Both the position numbers and the translations under genes were made by a program. Shown here piece by piece: positions 8,830 through 16,467 of a DNA stretch of 64,000 nucleotides. The notes below the pieces were generated by a model that saw nothing but the letters and a program-made list of their open reading frames with translations, made no database searches and had not been told where the DNA came from. The stretch comes from Jatrophihabitans endophyticus (lineage in GTDB: Bacteria > Actinomycetota > Actinomycetes > Mycobacteriales > Jatrophihabitantaceae), in contig NZ_FQVU01000002.1 of the NCBI RefSeq assembly GCF_900129455.1, forward strand, positions 973,446-1,037,445. The letters run 5' to 3'. Position 1 is the first letter of the stretch, and each line of letters opens with the position of its first letter.

Positions 8830-9339
8830 ATGAGTGACAGCACCGCACTCAGCTGGCGATCACGGCGTGCTCGCGGTGCGGCCCCTACACGGCGCATCGA
8901 ACTGGTACGCGCGGCGTGGGGCGGTCTGCTCCTCGCGGTCCCACACATGGTCCTCGGCCCTACGGAAGCCGGACGCGAGGACCGTCGGGCGGTCGTGGTC
9001 ACCCGCATGCTGGGCGGCCGGCACCTGACGCAGGCTGCCCTGTCAGGCATCCGCCCGTCCTACGAGGTGCTTGCAATGTGGGTGTGGGTCGACGCCGTGC
9101 ACGCAGCCACCGCAGCAGGCCTGGCCGGCAGCGACCGGGCTCGCGCGCGTGCTGCCCTTGTCGACACCGTCGTCGCTGCCGTGTGGGCACTGGCCGGCTA
9201 TCACGATCTCAGCTCGGCACATCCGGCCGGAGACCGCCACCAGCGACGGCGCGACCAGCTCGCGCGAACCGTGTTGGACGTCGTACCCGGCGGGCGCCTG
9301 CTGCGCCGCCGACCCGACATCCACCGATCCAACTCGTGA
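8830..9339 (+). CDS. Conserved actinobacterial membrane protein, function unknown
   Basis: This 169-residue protein has three or four hydrophobic stretches: AAWGGLLLAVPHMVLG, LAMWVWVDAVHAATAAGLAG and VVAAVWALAGYHDL among them. The motif VVTRMLGGRHLTQAALSG lies between the first and second. A similar layout (an R-x-A-W-G-x-x-L segment, then GxRHLxQA) recurs in small uncharacterised actinobacterial membrane proteins. The N- and C-termini are Arg-rich and presumably cytoplasmic. It starts 69 bases after marR and could share its transcript. No enzymatic motif is seen. Confidence 0.65.
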   Translation: MSDSTALSWRSRRARGAAPTRRIELVRAAWGGLLLAVPHMVLGPTEAGREDRRAVVVTRMLGGRHLTQAALSGIRPSYEVLAMWVWVDAVHAATAAGLAGSDRARARAALVDTVVAAVWALAGYHDLSSAHPAGDRHQRRRDQLARTVLDVVPGGRLLRRRPDIHRSNS

Positions 9340-9351
9340 GGAGGGTCACCC

Positions 9352-9489
9352 ATGACCTCTTCGCCCGACGACATCCCTGAGATCCTCATGCCTCAGCGGT
9401 GGCAGACCAATGCAGCCGTGCGTACCTACGAGAATCGGCGCGTGAAGAGAAGCCACTCGACTCGACCGGCGAGGCGGGAGTTCAGGTAG
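9352..9489 (+). CDS. Small ORF with strong ribosome-binding site, unknown function
   Basis: This 45-codon ORF starts 12 bases after the previous stop, behind GAGGAGGG, one of the best Shine-Dalgarno sequences in the window. The product begins MTSSPDDIPEILMPQRWQT and ends basic (ARREFR). Its 3' half overlaps the opposite-strand small gene at 9426-9596. The tight spacing argues for translation coupled to the upstream membrane protein. No homology is recognised, and the 3' half could be non-native sequence after a truncation. Confidence 0.4.
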   Translation: MTSSPDDIPEILMPQRWQTNAAVRTYENRRVKRSHSTRPARREFR

Positions 9490-9596
9490 CGGTCGGCGAG
9501 ACTCTCCGGTTCGTCCTCGAACGCGCGCGCCGCGATCTCTTCCATCTCGTGACGCGTCATGGGTCGAAGCTTGCCGTCCTCGTCCATGGCGTACAC
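9426..9596 (-). CDS. Small hypothetical protein
   Basis: This protein of about 56 residues has balanced, non-random composition: MDEDGKLRPMTRHEMEEIA, then an acidic EDEPESLADRYLNSRLAGRVEWLLF. The GTG at 9596 has AAGGGA about 11 bases upstream. An ATG three codons later or a longer start at 9638 is possible. It lies 3' of, and overlaps tail-to-tail with, the small plus-strand ORF at 9352-9489, so at most one may be functional over the shared 64 bases. Function is unknown. Confidence 0.45.
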   Translation of the reverse strand: MYAMDEDGKLRPMTRHEMEEIAARAFEDEPESLADRYLNSRLAGRVEWLLFTRRFS

Positions 9597-9659
9597 GGCT
9601 GATGGTCCCTTGTCGTGGTCAGTCGGTGGGCAGGGCAAAGGTGCGTTGCCGTGTTTGCG

Positions 9660-9965
9660 TCAGGCCAGGCGGAAGTGATCCTGCAGGCCCGTCAGCTCAA
9701 GCAGCCGGAGGACGGTGGGGGAGGTGTTGAGCAGCGTCAGCTCCGACTTGTAGTCGCGGGTCAGCTCCTCCTGCGTGCGGACGAGCATGCCCAGCCCGAC
9801 GGAGTCGATGAAGTCGACGCCGCTGAGGTCGATCGCGACGAGGGTCGCGCCCGCCTCGGCCTCGGCGGCCGCCGTCTCGTACACGCGGTAGGCCTCGCGG
9901 GCATCCATCGTGCCGTGCACGGTCAGGGTTGCGACGGAGTCGGCGCGGCGGGCGGTGATGTCCAT
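9660..9965 (-). CDS. STAS-domain anti-sigma factor antagonist
   Basis: This 101-residue single-domain protein is of the SpoIIAA/RsbV type. It binds a partner kinase/anti-sigma factor and is switched off by phosphorylation of a conserved serine. That serine is visible as Ser55 in DFIDSVGLGMLVRTQEEL. The ATG at 9965 gives a normal family length; in-frame extensions upstream are rejected because they add an Arg-rich tail with no homology. The nearest RsbW-like ATPase in the window is at 26.2 kb, too far away to call a partner. Confidence 0.88.
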   Translation of the reverse strand: MDITARRADSVATLTVHGTMDAREAYRVYETAAAEAEAGATLVAIDLSGVDFIDSVGLGMLVRTQEELTRDYKSELTLLNTSPTVLRLLELTGLQDHFRLA

Positions 9966-10217
9966 GGTCACGGTGTGCCCGGCTCGACGATGCCGATCTC
10001 CTGCCGTTGCGACTCGGAGAAGCAGCGCTCCGCGCATCCTGCATGCCTGGAGTGACGCTCCGGCACGGGGCCGCGGCCGAGCCGTTGGCGACCAGGATCG
10101 ACATATGGGGCAGCCCCGACGAATCGCGTCGGCACGCGTCAACCGACGTTAGAGTCGGCGCGGGCGGGGGCATATCCGCGCCGTCGAAGTGTGGCTCTGG
10201 ACCTTGGGAGGGGACGG

Positions 10218-11408
10218 ATGAGCCGACTCAGTAGGGCAATTCTGATCGTGGCGTCGTTGGCGGCCGCGGCGGTGGTGGTGCCGGCGACCGACAGCGTCGC
10301 GGGCGTCAGCCGCCATGGACCCACATCGTTCCTGACGGTCGCCGGCGCCGCCGGTGAGCCGATCACCCAGGGCAAGGTGTGGACCTTCGACGACACCGAC
10401 GGCCTGTTGCAGTTCTCCGGCAATGAGGGCCGGCTGACCTGGCGTCTGTCGACTCGCTATGGCGACGGCAACACCGACTACGAGGTGGAGCTGGCCGCGC
10501 CTGTGGGCGGACAGCTCACGACCGGCACCTACACGAACGTTGCCCGTGCCGGCTTCAACGGGACGCACGCCGGTCTGTCGGTCTCCGGCCAGGGGCGGGC
10601 GTGCAACACCCTCACCGGCAGCGTGTTGATCCGCTCGATCACGACGAACCAGTTCGGCGGCGTCACCGAGCTGGACGCGTCCTTCACGCAGTACTGCGAC
10701 GGGTCGAAGGTGCCGCTGAACGGCAGCCTGCAGTACCACGCCCCCGTGCGGCACGCGGTGACGCTGACCTCGTCGCACCCCGTCACGGTGCTGGGCCAGC
10801 CGACGACGCTCACCGCGCAGGTGCACCGGGGCTCGTCCGTCTTCTTCTATGACGGCACCAAGCGCATCGGCCGGGCCAAGGCAGACTCGTTCGGGCTCGC
10901 ACGCCTGACCACGGCCACGCTCAAGGCCGGCACCCACCAGCTCACCGCGCGCAGGGGCAAGCACTCGTCGGTCCGGGTGCGTCAGCGCGTCGACGGAAGC
11001 GCGACGTCGTTCTGGTTCCGCTCCGTCGGCGGCGACGGACTCGCCACCGGCGCCACTGCCGCGTACACGCCGACCTCGAGCCAGATGCCGATCTCCGCCA
11101 CGACGAGAAAGATCACCGTCGACGTCGGCGGTGACGCCTCGTGGGACGTCGTCGTGCAATCACCGACCCGCACGGCACTGCGCCCCGGCACGTACGAGCA
11201 CACGCAGCAGGGGCCGACGGCGACGTCCGCGGGCGTGATGATGTACGGCGGCGGCAACGCCTGCGACACCCAGAGCGGCTCGCTGCACGTCTCGTCGCTG
11301 CGGGCGAACAAGCGCGGCGTCATCACCGCCGTCGCCCTCAGCTTCGCCGTCTACTGCAACGGCTCTGCCTACCCGCTGCGGGGAACGCTGCACTACACCG
11401 CAGCCTGA
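10218..11408 (+). CDS. Secreted protein with duplicated Cys-containing domain flanking an Ig-like repeat
   Basis: This 396-residue exported protein is of unknown function. A signal peptide is clear (MSRLSRAILIVASLAAAAVV, cleavage near residue 30). Two copies of one roughly 130-residue domain follow. Copy 1 ends ACNTLTGSVLIRS...SFTQYCDGSKVPLNGSLQY and copy 2 ends ACDTQSGSLHVSS...SFAVYCNGSAYPLRGTLHY, each with a paired Cys. Between them is a bacterial Ig-like segment (about residues 180-255). No anchor or protease motif is present, so it is probably released or cell-wall associated. GGGAGGGGACGG precedes the ATG at 10218. A stem-loop follows the stop. Confidence 0.8.
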   Translation: MSRLSRAILIVASLAAAAVVVPATDSVAGVSRHGPTSFLTVAGAAGEPITQGKVWTFDDTDGLLQFSGNEGRLTWRLSTRYGDGNTDYEVELAAPVGGQLTTGTYTNVARAGFNGTHAGLSVSGQGRACNTLTGSVLIRSITTNQFGGVTELDASFTQYCDGSKVPLNGSLQYHAPVRHAVTLTSSHPVTVLGQPTTLTAQVHRGSSVFFYDGTKRIGRAKADSFGLARLTTATLKAGTHQLTARRGKHSSVRVRQRVDGSATSFWFRSVGGDGLATGATAAYTPTSSQMPISATTRKITVDVGGDASWDVVVQSPTRTALRPGTYEHTQQGPTATSAGVMMYGGGNACDTQSGSLHVSSLRANKRGVITAVALSFAVYCNGSAYPLRGTLHYTAA

Positions 11409-11414
11409 CGACGC

Positions 11415-11447
11415 GGCCGGCGCGCTCGGAGCTCGAGTGCGCCGGCC
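11415..11447 (+). terminator. Stem-loop terminator after the secreted protein
   Basis: A perfect 9-bp inverted repeat GGCCGGCGC / GCGCCGGCC (11415-11423 and 11439-11447) with a 15-base loop lies 6 bases after the stop codon. No T tract follows. Confidence 0.55.
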
Positions 11448-11491
11448 CAACTCGAGCGATGACCTAGCGCGACTGCCGATGCCCGGGCGCA

Positions 11492-11881
11492 GTGTCTGCC
11501 ACCCCGAGGCACAATCTTGTCGTGCGGCTCGGCGGCGATCTCGACTCCCACTACCTGCCTGGTGATGAGTACAACCAGCCCCACTACCGGGTGAGCTTGT
11601 GGACCGGGACCACCGAGGAGTGGGTCGAGATCTACGAAGCTGACGTGGACGAGGTGCTCACGTGGGTCGCTGCCCATTCCGACGGACGGGCAGCGACCAT
11701 CTGGGCACGGATCGCCTTGCAGGGCGGCGAAGATCAACAGATCATCGACGTCCGACTGCGCGGGATCGATCCCACTGGGTACGACGAGGATTACCCGCCC
11801 TGGGCGGAACGGGTCGGTTCGCCGACTGCCCGTCCGGATGGGGCTGCGGCGGAGGCCTCAGCCACGCGGATCAGCGAGTAA
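11492..11881 (+). CDS. Hypothetical protein
   Basis: This acidic protein of up to 129 residues has alternating strands and is rich in Trp, Tyr and Asp (HYRVSLWTGTTEEWVEIYEA, then ADVDEVLTWVAAHSDGRAATIWARI). No signal peptide or membrane segment is present. The start is unsure: GTG 11492 or GTG 11522, the latter beginning MRLGGDLDSHYLPGDEYNQP. The last 25 residues look disordered. It stands alone between two probable transcription units; I recognise no family. Confidence 0.6.
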   Translation: MSATPRHNLVVRLGGDLDSHYLPGDEYNQPHYRVSLWTGTTEEWVEIYEADVDEVLTWVAAHSDGRAATIWARIALQGGEDQQIIDVRLRGIDPTGYDEDYPPWAERVGSPTARPDGAAAEASATRISE

Positions 11882-11933
11882 CAGCCGCAGCTGGCCGGCC
11901 GCCGCGGGCTGCTGAAGCCGACGAACACGCGTC

Positions 11934-12338
11934 CTAGTCGTCTGGCCAGAGGCAATCACCGCGGGCGACCGCGGCGACGACGACCTCGGTCACCTCGATC
12001 AGGATCGCCTTCGCCGACACCGGCATCACGAAGAGAGTTCGCGCGGATCTGAACGAAGTGGCAGGGGCGTCGACCGTGATCTTCCATCCGGTGTCACCCC
12101 ATGCCTCGAGGTTGCGTCCCAGGTACTGCGCCACGGAGCCGAGATCAGAGCCCATGGCCAGTTCGCCGGCCCCGGCGAGCGGGGCGTTGCGGACCACGTT
12201 GACGTAGTACAGCTCACCCTGCGGTGAGTAGACGTCGACCCGCGCGATCAGCTGTGCCGACAGCCGCTTGCGCCGCGGTCGACGACGATCGGTCCGCACC
12301 CGCCACCGCGGTGCAGGCAACGCGCGTTCGTCATCCAC
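11934..12338 (-). CDS. Hypothetical protein
   Basis: This protein of about 134 residues has a basic N-terminus (RTDRRRPRRKRLSAQ) followed by a compact mixed alpha/beta part: LIARVDVYSPQGELYYVNVV, then SVAQYLGRNLEAWGDTGWKI and a final helix IEVTEVVVAAVARGDCLWPDD. The GTG at 12338 was chosen because an in-frame extension would enter the LysE gene. The stop of the upstream LysE gene is 32 bases away on the same strand, so they may be cotranscribed. No family is recognised. Confidence 0.55.
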   Translation of the reverse strand: MDDERALPAPRWRVRTDRRRPRRKRLSAQLIARVDVYSPQGELYYVNVVRNAPLAGAGELAMGSDLGSVAQYLGRNLEAWGDTGWKITVDAPATSFRSARTLFVMPVSAKAILIEVTEVVVAAVARGDCLWPDD

Positions 12339-12370
12339 GCCCGCAGTATCGCCCGACCGCGAGCGGAACG

Positions 12371-13036
12371 TCACTGAGCGCGGACGCGGGCACCGGACCA
12401 GATCGACCAGCCGCCCAACCCGAGGTACAACACCCCGCTGGCACGAGTGCTCGTGCCGAGCAGCCGGCGGCTGCTCCCAATGCGTTGGCGCAACGCACCG
12501 GCGAGTAGGGCGTAGATCGAGTCCGAGAGCAGTCCGACGACGCAGAACACGGCGCCGAGAACGACCAGTTGCCCGGTGACGGAGCCGGAGCCACGGTGCA
12601 CGAACTGCGGGAAGAAGGCGAGGAAGAACAGCGCGACCTTCGGGTTCGACAACTCCACGACCACGCCCTGGACGAAGGCGCGGCGCCTGCGGCTCGCGAT
12701 GTCGCGCTCGTCGCTCGCGGCTTGCGCCGGCGGTTGCTCGCCGATCCTCCCGCCGGCCCGCCACGCGCGCACACCGAGGAACAGCAGGTAGGCGCCGCCG
12801 AGATAGTGCAGGGCCGACAGCGCCGGGGCGGAGGACGCGAGCAGCGCGGCGAGCCCGAAGGTGGTGGCGACGGCATAGGCGGCGGCGGCGAGCGCGCACC
12901 CCAGCGCCGCCGCCAGTGCCACGCGCCGCCCGCCGCGCAGACCCTGCGCGGTGACGTACAGGTTGCTGGGGCCGGGAACCGCCGCGAACGCCGCGACGAC
13001 CAGCACGAACGTCGTCAGCGTCGACAGCGAGGGCAC
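12371..13036 (-). CDS. LysE/RhtB-family translocator
   Basis: This 221-residue inner-membrane exporter of the LysE superfamily, which exports amino acids or homoserine lactone-like compounds, has about six transmembrane helices. The signature AAFAAVPGPSNLYVTAQGLRGG near the N-terminus matches the RhtB motif (GPxxxxxxxxxxxxG). ELSNPKVALFFLAFFPQFV after the cytoplasmic loop is equally typical. The GTG at 13036 starts just before the first helix; upstream in-frame sequence was rejected. The substrate cannot be inferred from neighbours. Confidence 0.88.
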   Translation of the reverse strand: MPSLSTLTTFVLVVAAFAAVPGPSNLYVTAQGLRGGRRVALAAALGCALAAAAYAVATTFGLAALLASSAPALSALHYLGGAYLLFLGVRAWRAGGRIGEQPPAQAASDERDIASRRRRAFVQGVVVELSNPKVALFFLAFFPQFVHRGSGSVTGQLVVLGAVFCVVGLLSDSIYALLAGALRQRIGSSRRLLGTSTRASGVLYLGLGGWSIWSGARVRAQ

Positions 13037-13079
13037 CGCCCCAGTCTGCCCCCGTCGAAGGCGTTGCGGGAGTACTCCG

Positions 13080-13532
13080 TCACGTCGCCAGGGACCGGGC
13101 CATGCAGACCGACGACGCGCTGTCGACGTAGGGGCCGAACTTCGCGATCGGCTCGAAACCGTGCCGGGCGTAGAACCGGATCGCGGCGTGCTGGTGGACG
13201 CCGGTCTCGAGACGGACGAGGTGCGCCCCGGCCGCGGCGGCGTGGTCGAGCAGCGCGGTGATGACCGCCGACGCGACGCCACGTCCGCGGTGCGAGGGGA
13301 GGACGTAGAACCGCTTCAGCTCGGCGGTGCCGTCGTCGGCCACCTCGACACCACCGACGCCGACGTAGGCACCGTCGTCCGACGCGCCGACGAGGTGGAC
13401 GCCGCCCGCTTCGAGTCGCTCGACGGAGTAGCCGAACATCTCGCTCTCGTCGTACCCGCTGGAGGCCAGCTCGGCGGTCAGCGCGTCGACGAGCGGCAGG
13501 ACGTCACGAACCGAGACAACGGCGACCTTCAC
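13080..13532 (-). CDS. GNAT-family N-acetyltransferase
   Basis: This protein of about 150 residues has the acetyl-CoA-binding motif A, RFYVLPSHRGRGVASAVITA (about residues 77-96), which contains the R-G-x-G-x-A phosphate loop. The late motif B reads RLETGVHQHAAIRFYARHGF. It probably acetylates an amine on a small molecule or peptide; the substrate is unknown. Three clustered GTG codons (13547, 13541, 13532) can serve as start. 13532 was chosen as the shortest giving an intact first strand. It is divergent from the membrane gene at 13617. Confidence 0.85.
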   Translation of the reverse strand: MKVAVVSVRDVLPLVDALTAELASSGYDESEMFGYSVERLEAGGVHLVGASDDGAYVGVGGVEVADDGTAELKRFYVLPSHRGRGVASAVITALLDHAAAAGAHLVRLETGVHQHAAIRFYARHGFEPIAKFGPYVDSASSVCMARSLAT

Positions 13533-13616
13533 CTGTCGCACTCTCACCGACCACTGTTTCGGCGCGGTTACCCGGCGCCCGCTCGTCCGTCCGGGAACCG
13601 CTGCGACCATGGACCC

Positions 13617-14111
13617 ATGAAGTTCCGCGCCGGTCTGCACGGCACCGTGAACGCGGTGCTGGGCGCGGTCTTCGCGCCGCTGTTCGCGGCGCTCGCCGTC
13701 GTGTGCGGCATCCAGGTCTCGCGCGGCAGCGACGTCGGCTGGTCCTGTGCCGGCGGCATCCTGGCCCTCGTCAGCTGCCTGGTGATGGCCGCGGTGCTGG
13801 TCGGCGGTGTCTCGACCTGGCGGACGGTGATCCTCACGCCCACCGGCCTGTCCCTTCCCGGCTTCACGCTGCGCCGCGGGCTGTATCGCGACGACGTGCC
13901 ACTCGCCGACATCGCCGTCGTGGAGCTGAGGTATCGCTCGGAACCGCGCAACGGTCGCTGGCAGCTACGCGTCGTCCGGCGGGACGCGACGGCGCTGTGC
14001 TGCGACAGCATCACGAGCTCGCGCAGCTCCGCCGGCGCCGGTGGCACGTCCGCCATGCGGTCGGTCGATCGGCTCCGGGTCGCGGTCGAGGACGCGCAAC
14101 GACGCGCGTGA
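13617..14111 (+). CDS. Membrane protein with PH-like domain, function unknown
   Basis: This 164-residue protein has two transmembrane helices near the N-terminus (VNAVLGAVFAPLFAALAVVC and ILALVSCLVMAAVLVGGV). A beta-rich cytoplasmic part follows: WRTVILTPTGLSLPGFTLRR, then DVPLADIAVVELRYR and WQLRVVRRDATALCCDS. This layout is that of actinobacterial membrane proteins with a bacterial PH-like module. ATG 13617 is the only sensible start. It is convergent with the secreted peptidase gene at 14126, 14 bases away. Confidence 0.65.
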   Translation: MKFRAGLHGTVNAVLGAVFAPLFAALAVVCGIQVSRGSDVGWSCAGGILALVSCLVMAAVLVGGVSTWRTVILTPTGLSLPGFTLRRGLYRDDVPLADIAVVELRYRSEPRNGRWQLRVVRRDATALCCDSITSSRSSAGAGGTSAMRSVDRLRVAVEDAQRRA

Positions 14112-14125
14112 CCGACCTGCCCGGG

Positions 14126-14704
14126 CTAGCAGGTGGGCGAGTGGCAGGGGAAGAGCTTCTTGTACACCTTGTGCGTGGCCGCGACGCTCTTGTTGATCTC
14201 GAAGTGCATCGGGTCCTTGCGATGCTGGTAGTCGCCGCCCCATCGGATCACGCCCGAGTAGCGCTTGAGCCGCTTGTGAATGGCCGCGATCTGCTTCTTC
14301 GTGAACGAGTGGGCCGCGGTGGTGTTCAGTGGGTGGCGGGTCGCGTTGAGGTCGATCGCGGTGCCCGACGCGTGGTTGGAGTACGTGGTCTGGGAACCGC
14401 GGATCTTGCGGTACGACCAGCCGTAGTCGTCACCGGCCTTGTAGAGACTCAGCTTCTCGACCTGCTTGTTGTACCAGTTGGCGAAGTCGACCAGGAGCAC
14501 GCCGGCGTCGCCCTTGCGCAGCAGCAACCCGTGCTTGGTGCCCGGCACCTTGTAGGTCGCCAGCTTCGACGAGGTCGACTTGGTGATGACCGTCCAGCCG
14601 TTCTGCGACTTGGCGGTGGCGGCCGATGCCGACGTCGCCGAGGCGATGAGCAGCGCCGCCGAGGTCAGGAGTCCGAGCAAGGCCGCGAAAAGCTTCGTGC
14701 GCAT
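14126..14704 (-). CDS. Secreted M15-family (D-Ala-D-Ala carboxypeptidase-like) peptidase
   Basis: This 192-residue exported zinc peptidase probably trims peptidoglycan peptides. A signal peptide ends near ATSASA (residue 28). The M15 zinc ligands are visible as His111 and Asp118 in SNHASGTAIDLN and His167 in DPMHFEI, with Glu169 beside the last. The sequence matches the L-Ala-D-Glu / D-Ala-D-Ala peptidase group with a GGDYxHRKDPMHFE ending. No SH3 or LysM module is attached. Its ATG lies inside the 3' end of the upstream methyltransferase gene (40-base same-strand overlap), suggesting coupled expression. Confidence 0.88.
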   Translation of the reverse strand: MRTKLFAALLGLLTSAALLIASATSASAATAKSQNGWTVITKSTSSKLATYKVPGTKHGLLLRKGDAGVLLVDFANWYNKQVEKLSLYKAGDDYGWSYRKIRGSQTTYSNHASGTAIDLNATRHPLNTTAAHSFTKKQIAAIHKRLKRYSGVIRWGGDYQHRKDPMHFEINKSVAATHKVYKKLFPCHSPTC

Positions 14705-15408
14705 GGCAATCCCTCCGAATCGGTCATCGTCGTGACCTGCGGGTCATAGTGCCGAGAACCGTCCGTTATGGGAAGGGCGGGTCGGGACGTCGCCACATCA
14801 GCAGGTAGCGCCAGAGCAAGCAGCCGGCACACGTGCACACCGGGCAGCACCACCCGGGCCTGCTCGCGCACCTGGCGCGTGGTCAGCTCGGCGTCGCGCG
14901 TCGGCATGCGCCGGTGGTCGGGATCGTGGCGCAGGGGCGAGCCCGGCCGGGTGCGGTCGCCTCCGGCGGCCAGTACGAGACCGATCAGGTGGTGCCAGGT
15001 CGAAGCGACCAGTTCGACGGGCAGCTCGCGCGGCAGGTCGCGACGCGGCAGGGCGACGACGGCCAGCACGCCGCCGGGGCGCAGCGCCTCGGCCAGCCGG
15101 GCGAGCGTCGCGGCGAGCGGCAGGTGGTGCAGTGCGGTCATCGAGACGATCGCGTCGTAGTGCCCGGCGGGCAACGGAACCGTCGTGACGTCGGCCAGCC
15201 GGCAGTCGACGTTGTCGGGCACGCGGCGGCGGGCGGCGTCGATCATCGTCGGGTCACGGTCGAGGGCATCGACGTGGCGGACGCGGGCGGCCAGCGCACC
15301 GGCCAGCCGGCCGGCCCCGCAGCCGACGTCCAGGACGCGCTCGGCGCCCGCGGGCACGGCGCGCAGCAGCAGCCGGTCGTAGTAGGCGTTGTGGTCCCAC
15401 GGCAGCAC
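14665..15408 (-). CDS. Class I SAM-dependent methyltransferase
   Basis: This protein of about 247 residues has the Rossmann methyltransferase motif I VLDVGCGAGRLAGALA (about residues 25-40), motif II acidic residue in VDALDRDPTMIDAARR, and SMTALHHLPL for motif IV. The methyl acceptor is unknown. GTG 15408 was chosen because GGGAGG lies 9 bases upstream in AGGGAGGATGAACCC. A longer start at 15456 would share its CATG with the divergent lipoprotein start. The 3' end overlaps the M15 peptidase start by 40 bases on the same strand. The C-terminal 50 residues look unrelated to the fold. Confidence 0.85.
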   Translation of the reverse strand: MLPWDHNAYYDRLLLRAVPAGAERVLDVGCGAGRLAGALAARVRHVDALDRDPTMIDAARRRVPDNVDCRLADVTTVPLPAGHYDAIVSMTALHHLPLAATLARLAEALRPGGVLAVVALPRRDLPRELPVELVASTWHHLIGLVLAAGGDRTRPGSPLRHDPDHRRMPTRDAELTTRQVREQARVVLPGVHVCRLLALALPADVATSRPALPITDGSRHYDPQVTTMTDSEGLPCARSFSRPCSDS

Positions 15409-15454
15409 GGGTTCATCCTCCCTGGGACGAAGGGGGCGAGAGCGACGTTCTGGC

Positions 15455-16081
15455 ATGATCGCCGCCGTGGGCGGTCCCGCGCATCGAAACCTGCGGACGC
15501 GCACGACCGGTCTGATCCTCGCGCCGGCGCTGGCGATATCCGGGTGCGCCGGGGGTTCCGCCTCCCGGGGCGGTGACACCATCGCCGGATCACGCAGCGC
15601 ACCTGCATCGACGCCCACCACCTCGTCCGCGTCCCGCAGCGTCGGTTCGCCGGACCGAGACGTCCCACCCCGGTGCCACCGCGGCGAGGTGCTGGCGGTC
15701 GGTAGGTCGGCTCTCGATGCAGCTCTCGGCCGGCGTTACCTGGCCGTCGACGTGCGCAACTGCACGGGCCGTCCGGTGCGGCTGACTCGACCGGTCGTCA
15801 CCGGGGTGACCGCCGCCGGCCGCAGCGGCGCGCTCCGGGTCGTGCCGACCCCCGTTGCGCATCGGCAGGAACGAGCGTTCATGCTCGGGCCCGGTCGGAC
15901 GGCCTCGGCCGGGTTGTCGTGGCGGGCCGAACCGCGCGACGAGCGCATCCGCGAGCTCCGCATTGCCGCGACCCCCGCCGACCCCGCGCACGTCGTGCCC
16001 CTCGATCTGCTGGAGCTACGGCTCACCAGTCGCCTCGACTACTACCCGTGGGTGTCGCGACCCAGCGACGTCTTCTCCTGA
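15455..16081 (+). CDS. Lipoprotein with DUF4232-like domain
   Basis: This 208-residue exported lipoprotein has a lipobox LAISGC near residue 31 after a hydrophobic stretch, followed by a Ser/Thr/Ala-rich linker. The mature domain has paired Cys (CHRGEVLAVG and VDVRNCTGRPVRLTRP) and the strand pattern of the actinobacterial DUF4232 family, which is found in many secreted lipoproteins and has no known function. The start could be GTG 15467 instead. It is divergent from the methyltransferase. The 386 bases after it hold the cobalamin riboswitch. Confidence 0.75.
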   Translation: MIAAVGGPAHRNLRTRTTGLILAPALAISGCAGGSASRGGDTIAGSRSAPASTPTTSSASRSVGSPDRDVPPRCHRGEVLAVGRSALDAALGRRYLAVDVRNCTGRPVRLTRPVVTGVTAAGRSGALRVVPTPVAHRQERAFMLGPGRTASAGLSWRAEPRDERIRELRIAATPADPAHVVPLDLLELRLTSRLDYYPWVSRPSDVFS

Positions 16082-16224
16082 CATACCGGCGGCGTACGGA
16101 TCGGGTGCCGTGTCACGCGGCCAGGTGACCACCGGCTGGAACTCGTGATCGCGGGCGTCGGCCGCCGAGGTGGCGACGTGATCATGTCGGCACACCGACC
16201 GATGCGCATTGACCGGATCGGCGC

Positions 16225-16400
16225 GGGGCTGTTACGGTGCGCTCGGCCGGGCAGCCGCCCGTGCAGCAAGACCAGCCCACGCAGGGGAAGCCGGTGTGAA
16301 CCCGGCGCTGACCCGCAACCGTGAGCCGCGCAGCGATGCGAGGCGAGCCGGAATGCCTGCCGGGCTGGGTGGTCAGTGTCTCGTCGCGGTAGCGAGACGG
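16225..16400 (+). ncRNA. Cobalamin (B12) riboswitch
   Basis: The leader of the following operon contains the conserved core GGGAAGCCGGTGTGAA (16284-16299) and CTGACCCGCAACCGTGA (16308-16324). The downstream B12 box GAGCCGGAATGCCTGCCGGG lies at about 16344-16363, and the 5' part of the aptamer near 16231. A hairpin GTCTCG / CGAGAC (16378-16383 and 16393-16398) closes the aptamer side. Further on, CCGTTCGT (16409-16416) can pair with ACGAACGG (16451-16458) just before the ATG at 16468, a candidate expression platform that hides the weak ribosome-binding site. Adenosylcobalamin binding normally turns such genes off, which fits control of cobalamin uptake. Confidence 0.93.
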
Positions 16401-16467
16401 TGCCCGGCCCGTTCGTCGGTCGTCGCCGTGTCGCGTTGCGAGCACTCCGAACGAACGGACGTCGCTC

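Noticed and set aside
14665..15456. Methyltransferase start at ATG 15456 sharing CATG with the divergent lipoprotein start
   Set aside because: GTG 15408 has a good Shine-Dalgarno (GGGAGG) and fits the fold; the extra 16 residues are Arg/Pro-rich and not family-like.
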